64,000 bases of DNA, from the NCBI GenBank assembly GCA_944389415.1, contig CALXMF010000001.1, forward strand, positions 124,001-188,000, read 5' to 3'. The notes below the pieces were generated by a model. It did no database searches, was not told the DNA's origin, and was given only the letters and a program-made list of their open reading frames with translations. This document shows, piece after piece, positions 37,963 through 47,174 of the stretch. Each line of letters starts with the position of its first letter. The first letter of the stretch is position 1. The stretch comes from an uncultured Spirochaetota bacterium (GTDB lineage Bacteria; Spirochaetota; Spirochaetia; Treponematales; Treponemataceae). Both the position numbers and the translations under genes were made by a program.

Positions 37963-38433
37963 TTACCACCGGTAATGAGCAAAAGCTTTATTTGCCTCTG
38001 CCATTTTATGCGTATCTTCCTTCTTCTTAAAAGCCGTTCCAGTATTATTATACGCATCAAGCAGCTCATTTGCCAAACATTCGCCCATACCATGGCCACT
38101 TTTGCCGCGTGCTGCAGCAATTATCCAGCGCATAGCTAATGCTTCACGGCGGCTTTCACGAATTTCAATAGGGATCTGATATGTAGCACCGCCCACACGG
38201 CGAGATTTTACCTCAACAACGGGCTTAACATTATCCAATGCTTTCAGGAAAACCTCAAGAGGCTCCTTGTCTGTCTTTGCCTTTAATTGATCAAGCGCTT
38301 CATAAACAATACGTACACAAGTCGCTTTTTTACCATCAATCATCATCCGGCAGACAAATTTCGAAATAACAGTACTGTTATATTTTGAATCCGGCATAAC
38401 AGGACGGTTAATGCTTTTATTTTTTCTTCCCAT
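37963..38433 (-). CDS. rpsG: 30S ribosomal protein S7
   Basis: A 156-residue ribosomal protein that nucleates folding of the 16S rRNA 3' domain and lines the E site. [46 protein letters not shown] and [14 protein letters not shown] are conserved S7 segments. It follows rpsL by 11 bp. Elongation factor genes fusA and tuf do not follow, since a terminator and the convergent reductase gene come next; rpsL-rpsG here is a two-gene unit. Confidence 0.98.
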   Translation of the reverse strand: MGRKNKSINRPVMPDSKYNSTVISKFVCRMMIDGKKATCVRIVYEALDQLKAKTDKEPLEVFLKALDNVKPVVEVKSRRVGGATYQIPIEIRESRREALAMRWIIAAARGKSGHGMGECLANELLDAYNNTGTAFKKKEDTHKMAEANKAFAHYRW

Positions 38434-38444
38434 ATCCGTTCTCC

Positions 38445-38819
38445 TTATGCCTTAGGTTTTTTCGCACCATATTTTGAACGACCGCGTTTGCGATCCTCAA
38501 CACCCAGAGTATCTTTCGTACCACGAATAATATGGTAACGAACACCAGGAAGATCCTTTACACGGCCACCTCTAATAAGAACTACAGAGTGTTCCTGAAG
38601 ATTGTGTCCAATACCGGGAATATATGCGGTAACTTCAATACCATTACTCAAGCGAACACGGGCAACTTTCCGCAACGCCGAATTCGGCTTTTTGGGAGTC
38701 ATGGTCATAACACGGGTACAAACACCGCGTTTTTGCGGACAGGACTGAAGAGCGGGAGACTTCGACCTGTTTGCAGACGTTTTCCGTCCATGACGGATTA
38801 ACTGATTTATTGTAGGCAT
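38445..38819 (-). CDS. rpsL: 30S ribosomal protein S12
   Basis: A 124-residue decoding-centre protein. The start at 38819 gives [13 protein letters not shown], the standard N-terminus, with GGAGAAAGG just before; an upstream in-frame codon would add 16 unrelated residues. [11 protein letters not shown] and [11 protein letters not shown] are intact, the latter keeping the lysine (near position 43) whose changes give streptomycin resistance, so a sensitive allele is expected. Coupled with rpsG. Confidence 0.98.
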   Translation of the reverse strand: MPTINQLIRHGRKTSANRSKSPALQSCPQKRGVCTRVMTMTPKKPNSALRKVARVRLSNGIEVTAYIPGIGHNLQEHSVVLIRGGRVKDLPGVRYHIIRGTKDTLGVEDRKRGRSKYGAKKPKA

Positions 38820-38886
38820 TAGCCTTTCTCCTATTATTAAGCCGGCAGCACTCCGGCGATTTAACACAATAATATTCTAATGTATT

Positions 38887-38920
38887 ACATATGTTAACAA
38901 ATTTATATAGCCTTTGTCAA
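38887..38920 (-). promoter_or_regulatory. Candidate promoter for rpsL-rpsG
   Basis: On the minus strand a perfect TTGACA (38920-38915), then an AT-rich spacer; TTAACA about 17 bp downstream is a possible -10. The gap to rpsL is AT-rich with no other gene. Confidence 0.45.
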
Positions 38921-38963
38921 CGTATATAAAATAAAGAAATAGCTAATAACAGGATATCCCTCG

Positions 38964-39650
38964 TTATAAAGATAAAACAGACTCTGCCTTTGACATCTTA
39001 CCTAAATCAATGATCTTACCGGAAACTGTAAACACAACCCATTCACAAATCGTTGTAATGTGATCGCCCAAACGCTCAAGATCCTTACAAATAGAAATAT
39101 ATCGATACACCTGCTTCATTTCCTGCTCATTCGACGGAGAAAGCATAATCAATTTTGCAATAAGATTCTTTTTAGCAGCATCAATTTCCGCATCTTTTGC
39201 GGCAGTTTGTTTTGCAAGCTGTTCATCATCACTGATATAGGCTGTAAGAGAATCTCTTATCATGTGAGACGCTGCAAGAGCCATTTGTGCGATCGGTTCC
39301 CTGAATTCCGGATACAAAAATGGATCTGCTTTTGCAGTCAGTTTTGCCAGATGACAAGCATAATCTCCGATTCTTTCAAGATTTGCAAAGATCTTTATAG
39401 AAGTAATAATTTTACGCAAATCACCAGCTACAGGAGCTTGCAGCAATAACAGCGAAATACTTTCCTGTTCCATATCAAGCTGCATCTTATCTATCTTTTT
39501 ATCTTCCGCAATCAACGTCTTTGCATGTTCAATATCATTTTTTGAAAATACATCAATACAGGCAACAAGATATTCTTCGGTCATTGTACCCATATACATT
39601 GTATTCTGATAATATTTCTGCAGTTTTTCATCAAAAGCAATTCGTGCCAT
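38964..39650 (-). CDS. phoU: Phosphate-transport system regulator PhoU
   Basis: A 228-residue helical protein made of two three-helix PhoU repeats. Metal-cluster motifs are seen as LERIGDYACHLA and LERLGDHITTIC. PhoU links Pst transporter activity to phosphate signalling and metabolic control (family knowledge). It follows pstB after 51 bp. No PhoR/PhoB pair and no pstS, pstC or pstA are present nearby, so the rest of the system must lie elsewhere or have been lost. Confidence 0.94.
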   Translation of the reverse strand: MARIAFDEKLQKYYQNTMYMGTMTEEYLVACIDVFSKNDIEHAKTLIAEDKKIDKMQLDMEQESISLLLLQAPVAGDLRKIITSIKIFANLERIGDYACHLAKLTAKADPFLYPEFREPIAQMALAASHMIRDSLTAYISDDEQLAKQTAAKDAEIDAAKKNLIAKLIMLSPSNEQEMKQVYRYISICKDLERLGDHITTICEWVVFTVSGKIIDLGKMSKAESVLSL

Positions 39651-39701
39651 AAGTCTGGAATATCCTTTTATACAATATAAAAATAATACAAAAACAGCAT
39701 A

Positions 39702-40538
39702 TCAACCGAATCTTCCAGAAATATATGCTTCTGTTTTCTTATTCTGGGGACGGTAAAAAATTTGTTCTGTATCACCATATTCTACCAGATACCCACAATG
39801 ATTCTCATTCACCATAAAGAAGGCCGTATTATCTGAAATACGAGCCGCCTGCTGCATATTGTGAGTAACAATAATAATTGATAATCTCTTTTTCAATTCA
39901 AGACACAGATCTTCTATTCGAGAAGTAGAAACAGGATCAAGGGCAGATGTTGGTTCATCCATCAGAAGGACATCAGGCTCAACAGCAAGAGCCCGGGCTA
40001 TGCACAGTCTCTGCTGCTGACCGCCTGACAAACCGAGAGCACTTTTCTTGAGACGATCCTTAACCTCATCCCAGAGAGCCGCATCCCGCAAACAGCGTTC
40101 AACAAGTTCATCCAACGTGCGTCTGCTTAACTTATCATGCAGGCGCGGTCCATATGCAATATTATCATAAATACTCATGGGGAATGGATTTGGTTTCTGA
40201 AATACCATACCAACTTTTTTCCGCAGCTCCAGGACATCATACTCTGTATAAATATCCCGCCCCCTGTAAAGAAGAGCCCCCTCTACCCGTACACCGTCTA
40301 TTAAATCATTCATTCTATTCAATGAACGGAGAAATGTTGATTTTCCACAACCCGACGGACCAATACAGGCAGTAATAGCATTCTCTGGCACATCAAGAGA
40401 AACATCTTCCAATGCCTTATGGGCTCCATAAAAAAAATCCATATGGGCAATAGAAAAACACGCATCTGAAATTTGAGAGTTAGCCTGCAATGTTATGTGT
40501 GCAGGCTCTTCAATTTGGATATCTGCTGTAGTAACCAT
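39702..40538 (-). CDS. pstB: Phosphate ABC transporter ATP-binding protein PstB
   Basis: A 278-residue ABC ATPase for phosphate import. Walker A is [19 protein letters not shown], of which LNRMND is PstB-specific; the signature is [16 protein letters not shown] and Walker B is [29 protein letters not shown] is also diagnostic. The first 25 residues are an extra hydrophilic leader. It pairs with phoU, but permease and binding-protein genes are not adjacent. Confidence 0.96.
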   Translation of the reverse strand: MVTTADIQIEEPAHITLQANSQISDACFSIAHMDFFYGAHKALEDVSLDVPENAITACIGPSGCGKSTFLRSLNRMNDLIDGVRVEGALLYRGRDIYTEYDVLELRKKVGMVFQKPNPFPMSIYDNIAYGPRLHDKLSRRTLDELVERCLRDAALWDEVKDRLKKSALGLSGGQQQRLCIARALAVEPDVLLMDEPTSALDPVSTSRIEDLCLELKKRLSIIIVTHNMQQAARISDNTAFFMVNENHCGYLVEYGDTEQIFYRPQNKKTEAYISGRFG

Positions 40539-40608
40539 AGCTGATACTATACAAATCAGCTATTCCATTTTTATAAAAAAATGGTTAAAAAACAGTTAAT
40601 TTTCCTGT

Positions 40609-40938
40609 TTATACAGAAAAACGATAAGCATTTAAAGGAACAACAATTATTTTTTCTGGATGTTCTCCATCTGAAAAACAAGAAAGAGAAACAACCGCTA
40701 TTTCATTAGCTCTAAGCGTACTGGTGTGCTCAATATTCAGATCTGCAGAAGAAAAATCTGTATCCCAAACCAGCCGGTGAAAAGCAGCAATCACATCAGC
40801 ATCACTGAAGGGGAAATTTTGCCCAACTTCAATGTTAATATAAGCGATAAGCTCGTCGGAACTGGCATTTGCAACCTGAGCATATTCAAATATTTTCTGG
40901 CATACGTCTTGGAGATCCATGTATTCAGTATATATCAC
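40609..40938 (-). CDS. Small hypothetical protein
   Basis: About 109 residues from a GTG at 40938, or 103 from ATG 40920 (MDLQDVCQKIFEYAQ); neither start has a good ribosome site. It is acidic and soluble, with helical N-terminus (SSDELIAYINIEVG), FPFSDADVIAAFHRLVW and a beta-rich end (EKIIVVPLNAYRF). I recognise no family. It lies between pstB and the fab operon terminator and reads in the same direction as pstB, 70 bp upstream of it. Composition is like its neighbours, so it is probably real. Confidence 0.55.
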   Translation of the reverse strand: MIYTEYMDLQDVCQKIFEYAQVANASSDELIAYINIEVGQNFPFSDADVIAAFHRLVWDTDFSSADLNIEHTSTLRANEIAVVSLSCFSDGEHPEKIIVVPLNAYRFSV

Positions 40939-40954
40939 TATATACCATTTGTCA

Positions 40955-40993
40955 AAAATAAAAACGAGCTTTTCGATAAGAAAAGCCCGTTTT
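40955..40993 (-). terminator. Terminator of the fab operon
   Basis: Fourteen-base stem AAAACGGGCTTTTC / GAAAAGCTCGTTTT on the minus strand (one G-U pair) with a five-base loop and a T-rich tail, 18 bp after the fabZ stop. Confidence 0.88.
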
Positions 40994-41011
40994 CAAATTC
41001 ATCAAAATAAG

Positions 41012-41449
41012 CTATGCGTTTGCACCTACTAAACACATCCATTCAGCTTCCGCTGCAAGTTCATCACCAACAAAAGCCTTGCCAGACTGTTTAATCATTC
41101 GAGGAGAGACCCGTAAATTGACTATTTCAAGACGAACTGTATCACCCGGGCGAACTTGCCGACGGAATTTTACTTTGTCAACTGTACCTAAGAAAAACAG
41201 TGAGCCTTCAGGAAAAACTTTCTGAAAACTAAGCGCCGCTCCGCCAGCTTGTGCCATAGTCTCGACAAGGATAACCCCTGGAACAACCGGATATTGGGGA
41301 AAATGTCCTTTAAAAAAGAATTCATTTTCTGTAAAAGTATGAACAGAAACGCTTCCTTTCTCATCAGCACTGATAATTTCATCAACAAAAAGAAACGGAT
41401 CACGGTGCGGCAATAACGCCTCAATATCTTTCGTAAGACTCATACTCAA
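41012..41449 (-). CDS. fabZ: 3-hydroxyacyl-ACP dehydratase FabZ
   Basis: A 145-residue hot-dog-fold enzyme that removes water from 3-hydroxyacyl-ACP in fatty acid elongation. LLPHRDPFLFVDEI and the catalytic FKGHFPQYPVVPGVILVETMAQ (histidine in GHFP) are diagnostic; the glutamate in VETMAQ is the second catalytic residue. Length is standard. Its ATG overlaps the fabF stop by four bases. Last gene of the fab operon. Confidence 0.95.
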   Translation of the reverse strand: MSMSLTKDIEALLPHRDPFLFVDEIISADEKGSVSVHTFTENEFFFKGHFPQYPVVPGVILVETMAQAGGAALSFQKVFPEGSLFFLGTVDKVKFRRQVRPGDTVRLEIVNLRVSPRMIKQSGKAFVGDELAAEAEWMCLVGANA

Positions 41450-42699
41450 TCCTTTAATTTGCCAAACACAACAACGCCATTATGACCGCCAAACCCTAGA
41501 GAGCCAGAAGCCGCAATATCAATATTCCCTTCAACACCTTTATTCGGGACATAATCAAGATCACAGCCTTTTTCCAGATCAGGCTCTTCAAGATTAATTG
41601 TCGGCGGATAAAAACCATCCTGGATCGCCTTAATGCACACCAGAGCTTCAATTGCACCCGCTGCGCCAAGACAGTGACCTGTCATACTTTTTGTCGAAGA
41701 AACCTTCATTTTATACGCATGATCACCAAACGCAATCTTCAACATTTTTGTCTCGGCAGGATCATTAATAGGCGTTGAAGTACCATGGGCATTATAATAT
41801 TGCACATCTTCAGGTCTAATACCTGCATCTTTGAGCGCAGCAGTCATTGCAGCAGCGCCTCCCTCTCCGCTTGGATCAGGACTGGTAATATGATACGCAT
41901 CAGAAGAACCGCCATAACCAAGGAACTCTGCATAAATTTTTGCACCACGTTTCTTGGCGTGCTCATATTCTTCCAATATAAGAATCGCAGCACCTTCGCC
42001 CATAACAAATCCCTCACGTTTTTTATCAAACGGCCGGCTTGCCTTGGTGGGATCATCGGCAAAAGAAACAGAAAGTGTCTGCAAAACATCAAAAGAAGTA
42101 ACACCAAACCCTGTAATTGCAGCTTCTGTACCACCAGCGACACAGACATCAACACGTCCGCTCCTGATAAGATCGAGCGCATCACCAAGCGCATCTGTTC
42201 CTGACGCACAAGCGGTGGACACTGTATGAGATGACCCCTTAATACCGTAACGCATACAGATATTTCCGGCAGCCTCATTTGGAATCAGCATGGGAATTGT
42301 CAGCGGCGGAACGCGGGAGCCTTCTGATTTTATGTATTTAGCGCAGGAGTCTTCAAAAACCTCAAAACCGCCTATACCATTACCAATGAAAACCGCAGTA
42401 TTATAGGGCTCCAGTGCGTTCTCTGTAAGCAAACCTGCATCCTGCAATGCCTGCCCCGCAGCCACAACCGCATACTGTGTAAAACGTGCCATTTTTCGAG
42501 CTTCTTTTTTATCAATAAAAGAAGAAGGATCAAAGTTTTTCACTTCAGCAGCTACTTTAACACGTGATTTACTTGTATCATAATGTGTAATCAAGCCCAA
42601 ACCGCTCTTTCCCGAACGAATTCCATTCCACGTTTCTTCAACTGTATTTCCTAACGGAGTAACAGCTCCAAGCCCAGTTACAACTACTCGTCGTTTCAT
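41446..42699 (-). CDS. fabF: 3-oxoacyl-ACP synthase II FabF
   Basis: A 417-residue condensing enzyme that extends acyl-ACP with malonyl-ACP. VVVTGLGAVTPLG starts the protein; the nucleophile is in VSTACASGTDALG, and the two histidines are in NAHGTSTPINDP and STKSMTGHCLGAAG. Length and motifs fit FabF rather than FabB. It lies 21 bp after fabG, leaving no room for acpP, which commonly stands there in other bacteria. Confidence 0.96.
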   Translation of the reverse strand: MKRRVVVTGLGAVTPLGNTVEETWNGIRSGKSGLGLITHYDTSKSRVKVAAEVKNFDPSSFIDKKEARKMARFTQYAVVAAGQALQDAGLLTENALEPYNTAVFIGNGIGGFEVFEDSCAKYIKSEGSRVPPLTIPMLIPNEAAGNICMRYGIKGSSHTVSTACASGTDALGDALDLIRSGRVDVCVAGGTEAAITGFGVTSFDVLQTLSVSFADDPTKASRPFDKKREGFVMGEGAAILILEEYEHAKKRGAKIYAEFLGYGGSSDAYHITSPDPSGEGGAAAMTAALKDAGIRPEDVQYYNAHGTSTPINDPAETKMLKIAFGDHAYKMKVSSTKSMTGHCLGAAGAIEALVCIKAIQDGFYPPTINLEEPDLEKGCDLDYVPNKGVEGNIDIAASGSLGFGGHNGVVVFGKLKD

Positions 42700-42720
42700 T
42701 TATCAGCCTCCTTACCCTTA

Positions 42721-43464
42721 TTAAGCACCCATACCGCCGTCTACACCAAGTACCTGCGCAGTAATATACGAAGACATATCTGACGCAAGGAATACAGCAG
42801 CATTTGCGATATCTGCCGGCTGTCCGGCTCTCTTCAGGGGAATACCATCCATCCACACTTTCCGTGCCTCTTCATTAACAGCCCGTGTCATATCGGTATC
42901 GATAAAACCGGGAGCAATCGCATTAACACGAACTCCACGGCTGCCAACTTCTTTCGCAAGGCTCTTAGTAAAACCAATGAGTCCGGCCTTGCTGGCACTA
43001 TAATTCACCTGACCGCCTTGCCCATGCAAACCGACAATACTGGACATATTAATAATTGATCCGGAACGCTTTTTAATCATATCAGAAGAAATAATTTGTG
43101 AGACGATAAACACACTTGTCAGATTCACAGAGATAACCGCATCCCAATCTTCTTTTTTCATTCTAAAAGATAAGCCATCACGTGTGATACCGGCATTATT
43201 TACAAGAATATCAAATCCGCCAGACTCTTTGAGCGCTGCTTTTACAACTTCTGCAAGCTGTTCCGCATTACCTGCATCAGCACATATTTCATGAAACGCA
43301 GAGTTTTTTTCTGCTGCATATGCCTCAAGTTCTTCCCTGCTCGCAGACGGCTTGGAACACAAACCCCAAACTTCCGCACCGCACTCAAGAAACTGCCGAA
43401 CAATTTCTTTACCTATTCCTCGAGAAGAACCAGTAACCAGTGCTTTTTTTCCGCTTAACAACAT
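42721..43464 (-). CDS. fabG: 3-oxoacyl-ACP reductase FabG
   Basis: A 247-residue short-chain dehydrogenase reducing 3-oxoacyl-ACP with NADPH. The cofactor loop is ALVTGSSRGIGKEI, NNAGITRDGL is the NAG motif, and the catalytic triad is S-Y-K with YSASKAGLIGFTKSLAKE. GVDGGMGA is the typical C-terminus. A GAGGGGG-like ribosome site precedes the ATG. It lies between fabD and fabF with short gaps. Confidence 0.96.
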   Translation of the reverse strand: MLLSGKKALVTGSSRGIGKEIVRQFLECGAEVWGLCSKPSASREELEAYAAEKNSAFHEICADAGNAEQLAEVVKAALKESGGFDILVNNAGITRDGLSFRMKKEDWDAVISVNLTSVFIVSQIISSDMIKKRSGSIINMSSIVGLHGQGGQVNYSASKAGLIGFTKSLAKEVGSRGVRVNAIAPGFIDTDMTRAVNEEARKVWMDGIPLKRAGQPADIANAAVFLASDMSSYITAQVLGVDGGMGA

Positions 43465-43480
43465 ATTCTATCCCCCTCTA

Positions 43481-44446
43481 CTACAGAGCTGCGACTTGTT
43501 CAATGGCGTCAGCAGTACCGCATGGCGTAGATACCCATTTAGCACCATATTCCGTATCTTTCCACAATCCGCTTAAAACTTTACCGGGTCCCGGCTCAAC
43601 AACGACCCATTCAGCCACTGTATCAGAACTCATCAGCGCGCCAAGTTCAGCTTCTTCACTTGTCCATAATACACTCTGAACTAAATGAAGGACTGCGGAT
43701 TTTTTAGCTTCATCCCCATTTGAAACCTTTTTTCCAGTTACATTAGAAAACAACGGCATAACAGGATCATTAAAAGGAATATTTTCAAGGACTTTCTCAA
43801 ATTCAACAGCCGCATCCTTCATAAGCGGCGAATGGAACGGTCCTGCAACAGCCAGCCTCACAATTCTCCGTGCTCCAGCCTCTTTAAATAAAACCTCTGC
43901 TTTATCAAGACCATCAGCTGTGCCCGAAACAACAGTCTGCTTTATACTGTTCATATTCGCCTCATATACATCTCCACACTGAGCGGCAATTTCCAGAACT
44001 TTCTCAGGAGAGAGCCCAAGAACAGCAGCCATTCCCGGAGCTCTTCCGGCAGACCGGACAGCAATCTCATCACAGATTTTCTGCATAATTTCACCGCGCT
44101 GCTTCACAACCCTGATAGTATCTTCAAAACTGAGTACACCGCTTGTACACAAAGCAGGAAATTCCCCAAGGCTAAAGCCGGCACAAGCAGAAGGCTCTAT
44201 TCCTTTCTCCTTCAATGCCGCAACAACCGCAAGAGATCCAGCGGTAATAGCCAACTGACTGCGATCACTGCGAGACAATTTTTCAGCAGGAGTATCCCAA
44301 AGAAGCGCGGTAATATCTTCTCCCGCGACTTCAGAAATTCTATCAATACATGCACGTGCGGCAGCAGATACCTCACATACATCCTTCATCATACCCTGGG
44401 TCTGAGACCCCTGCCCAGGAAATAGAAAAGCGTACTTCTTTACCAT
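43481..44446 (-). CDS. fabD: Malonyl-CoA:ACP transacylase FabD
   Basis: About 321 residues from ATG 44446, beginning MVKKYAFLFPGQGSQ; this start overlaps the fabH stop by seven bases and is preferred over an ATG 21 bases upstream. The nucleophile serine is in AGFSLGEFPAL and the catalytic histidine in AGPFHSPLM. The enzyme charges ACP with malonate. Length is typical. Confidence 0.95.
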   Translation of the reverse strand: MVKKYAFLFPGQGSQTQGMMKDVCEVSAAARACIDRISEVAGEDITALLWDTPAEKLSRSDRSQLAITAGSLAVVAALKEKGIEPSACAGFSLGEFPALCTSGVLSFEDTIRVVKQRGEIMQKICDEIAVRSAGRAPGMAAVLGLSPEKVLEIAAQCGDVYEANMNSIKQTVVSGTADGLDKAEVLFKEAGARRIVRLAVAGPFHSPLMKDAAVEFEKVLENIPFNDPVMPLFSNVTGKKVSNGDEAKKSAVLHLVQSVLWTSEEAELGALMSSDTVAEWVVVEPGPGKVLSGLWKDTEYGAKWVSTPCGTADAIEQVAAL

Positions 44447-45384
44447 CGTATTACGCAGCCTCCCCATGTCAGCCCGGCTCCAAAACCGGCAGAAATAATT
44501 GTCATTCCTTCTCTCAGCCTACCCTGCTCAACTAAATCAGCATACGTTATTGGGATAGAAGCTGCAGAAGTATTACCATACTCTTCCATATTATTAACAA
44601 TTTTTGCTGGATCTATTCCCAGTCTCTTTGCTGCCGCAGACAGGATTCGACTGTTTGCCTGATGACAGACAACAAGATCCACCTCATCAATGGAAATTCC
44701 TTCTTTTTCCATCAGCTTTTCAACAGTTTCTGATAACACTCTTACCGCAAATGTATAAACAGCCCGGCCATTCATGCGTATGTGATTATTCTCATCTATA
44801 AACAACTCTCCGCCGCCGGTACCATCAGCGCCAAGGATTACTTCTCCAATACCACGCTTTTTGGGATCATCATCAGTATTCTCAACTAACACCGCGCCAG
44901 CGCCATCTCCAAACAACACACATGTTGAACGGTCACTCCAGTCTACAATACGAGTGAGAGTCTCCGCTCCGCATACAAGCGCGTACCGCCAGCCATGCCG
45001 TTCAAGCAGTCCTGCCGCAGATTCAAGTCCATAAATAAACCCGGAACAGGCAACAGAGACATCAAACGCAGCCGCTTTTACAGCCCCAAGTTTTGCCTGA
45101 ATCAAACACGCTGTCGCAGGAAAACCTCTATAATCAGGAGTCGCTGTTGCACAAACAATCAAATCAACATTTTCCGCTGATACACCCGCATGTTCAAGCG
45201 CTTTTTGACATGCGCGAGTCCCTAAAATAGAGGTAGTTTCATCGGCGGAGGCTACATACCGGCTGCCAATTCCCGTATGACTTCTAATCCATTCATCTGA
45301 TGTCTCAAGTTTTTCATCAAGAGCTTCATTTGCTAACTTTTGCGCGGGAACAGCGCTGCCTGTTCCCCGTATAACAACAGCCAT
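44440..45384 (-). CDS. fabH: 3-oxoacyl-ACP synthase III FabH
   Basis: About 314 residues from ATG 45384, which has GAGGT upstream and gives MAVVIRGTGSAVP; an earlier codon would add eight residues with no support. The catalytic cysteine is in VSVACSGFIYGLE, with the histidine in VCHQANSRIL and the asparagine in YGNTSAASIP. FabH starts fatty acid synthesis from acetyl-CoA and malonyl-ACP, and is the first gene of fabH-D-G-F-Z. Confidence 0.95.
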   Translation of the reverse strand: MAVVIRGTGSAVPAQKLANEALDEKLETSDEWIRSHTGIGSRYVASADETTSILGTRACQKALEHAGVSAENVDLIVCATATPDYRGFPATACLIQAKLGAVKAAAFDVSVACSGFIYGLESAAGLLERHGWRYALVCGAETLTRIVDWSDRSTCVLFGDGAGAVLVENTDDDPKKRGIGEVILGADGTGGGELFIDENNHIRMNGRAVYTFAVRVLSETVEKLMEKEGISIDEVDLVVCHQANSRILSAAAKRLGIDPAKIVNNMEEYGNTSAASIPITYADLVEQGRLREGMTIISAGFGAGLTWGGCVIRW

Positions 45385-45416
45385 ATATGATACCTCAATA
45401 CAAATCACAATTAAAA

Positions 45417-45486
45417 TGACAAATCAATATATTTTGTCACCGTGAATTACGGTATTAGAATAACATAAACACAGAAAATGTCAAGA
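45417..45486 (-). promoter_or_regulatory. fab operon promoter with two adjoining inverted repeats
   Basis: Minus strand TTGACA (about 45485-45480), 16-bp spacer and TATTCT. Downstream lie ACCGT-N5-ACGGT (45439-45453) and TGACAAA-N9-TTTGTCA (45417-45439), both perfect and sharing one base, then fabH. They look like one or two repressor sites in the leader. Confidence 0.5.
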
Positions 45487-45510
45487 TGGTATCTATACTT
45501 TCCGCATCAG

Positions 45511-45556
45511 TAAGAAAGAAAAAAATACCCTCAAAACAGTTCGCTGTTCTTGAGGG
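45511..45556 (-). terminator. Terminator of putP
   Basis: Stem CCCTCAAGAACAG pairing with CTGTTTTGAGGG (one bulge) around a TTCG-type loop, followed on the minus strand by TATTTTTTTTCTTT. Located 50 bp after the putP stop. Confidence 0.88.
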
Positions 45557-45605
45557 CAGTTTCATCTAAATATGATAAGAGAGATTCTCTCTATAAATAT
45601 ATTTC

Positions 45606-47099
45606 TTAATCAGCAAGATTTCTATAAGAATCAAACTCCGCAAGCATTTCGGCATTTTTATTGCGGTCACACAAACTAACTATAACCGCGGCAATCAAGC
45701 ACATCAGAAAGCCAGGAAGAATTTCATAAATTTCAAAAATACCGCCTGAAAGAGGTTTCCATATCAAAACAGTGATACCACCGCAGATGAGCCCTGCTAA
45801 AGCGCCGTTGCGTGTAATACCTCGCCAGAACAAAGCAAGCAGTACCAATGGACCAAATGTCGCACCAAACCCTGCCCATGCATAACTTACCAATCCAAAA
45901 ATAGAACTGTTCGGATCAAGCGCGATAAAAAACGCAATAACAGCGACCGCGGCAACAGTCCAGCGGCTGATACGCAATGTCAGTTCCTCGCTTGCGCCCC
46001 TTTTAAGGAATCCCTGGAAAATATCACGCGAAAATGCAGAAGCAGCGACAAGCAGCTGTGAATCAGCAGAACTCATAGCAGCGGCAAGAATAGCGCATAA
46101 AAACATTCCCGCAATAAATGCCGGATAAATCTTAATTATCGCCTGAATAAATACCGTATCTGCATTTCCCGATCCCAGCACAAGCGGCAGTAAAAACGCC
46201 TTGCCGAACGCACCGACCAGCAATGCGGCAGCGAACGCGATAATGACCCATACCATCGCTATACGCCGCGACAATTTTACTTCGTTATTTGATCGCAAAC
46301 TCATAAACCGCACCAGAATATGCGGCATACCAAAATATCCGAGTCCCCATGCGAGAGCGGATATAATTTCCATTGTTCCAAAACTATCTTCCGGACCGGA
46401 TACAAACGGATTAAGAAACTGTTCCCCAAATCGGCTCATCGCGGCGACAGCGTCTGCAGGGCCGCCGAGAGCAAAAACCATGATTACTCCGGTCAGCACA
46501 AGCGCAACAAACATTAAAGAACCCTGAATAAAGTCTGTCGCGCACACCGCCATATATCCTCCGAGCAGTGTATATGCAAGAATAATCGCAATACCCAGCA
46601 GCAGGGCAAATAAATACGGCATATTAAAAACAGAATTAAACAGTTTCGCGCAGGCCACAAAACCAGACGCAGTATATATAGTAAAAAATATTAAAATAAA
46701 AACAACAGATACCAGAGAGATAATCCGGGACGAATCCTTAAAACGGTTCGTAAAAAACTCAGGTATTGTGATAGCATTATTCGTATGTATTGTATATTTA
46801 CGCAGAGGTTTCGCTACAATCAGCCAATTGAGATAGGTACCGATAATAAGCCCAAGCGCCGTCCAAAACGCTTCTTTCATACCCGTTAAATAAGCAACAC
46901 CCGGCAGTCCCATCAGGAGCCATCCTGACATATCAGAAGCCTCAGCACTTAACGCCGTCATCCAGGGGCCAACACTCCGACCGCCAAGAAAAAAATCAGT
47001 CGCGCTTTCATTCCGCTTCATATACCGCCAGCCGACATATACCATCCCGCTCAGATAACAGACAAAGGCTAACGCAATACTTATGGAATTAGTACCCAC
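45606..47099 (-). CDS. putP: Sodium/proline symporter PutP
   Basis: A 497-residue transporter of the sodium:solute symporter family with about 13 membrane helices. FFLGGRSVGPWMTALSAEASDMSGWLLMGLPG is described by its key residues: the early GGRSVG, ASDMSGW typical of proline carriers, and AMSSADSQLLVAASAFSRDI, which carries the sodium-site serines. Length agrees with E. coli PutP (502). It probably imports proline as nutrient or osmolyte. It stands alone between the GNAT gene and a strong terminator; no putA is visible. Confidence 0.93.
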   Translation of the reverse strand: MGTNSISIALAFVCYLSGMVYVGWRYMKRNESATDFFLGGRSVGPWMTALSAEASDMSGWLLMGLPGVAYLTGMKEAFWTALGLIIGTYLNWLIVAKPLRKYTIHTNNAITIPEFFTNRFKDSSRIISLVSVVFILIFFTIYTASGFVACAKLFNSVFNMPYLFALLLGIAIILAYTLLGGYMAVCATDFIQGSLMFVALVLTGVIMVFALGGPADAVAAMSRFGEQFLNPFVSGPEDSFGTMEIISALAWGLGYFGMPHILVRFMSLRSNNEVKLSRRIAMVWVIIAFAAALLVGAFGKAFLLPLVLGSGNADTVFIQAIIKIYPAFIAGMFLCAILAAAMSSADSQLLVAASAFSRDIFQGFLKRGASEELTLRISRWTVAAVAVIAFFIALDPNSSIFGLVSYAWAGFGATFGPLVLLALFWRGITRNGALAGLICGGITVLIWKPLSGGIFEIYEILPGFLMCLIAAVIVSLCDRNKNAEMLAEFDSYRNLAD

Positions 47100-47174
47100 A
47101 CCACACTCCTGTAAACAAAAATAAAAAACTATCTGTAATTTTACTAAAGTTACAACAATTCAGTCAAGCAGACA

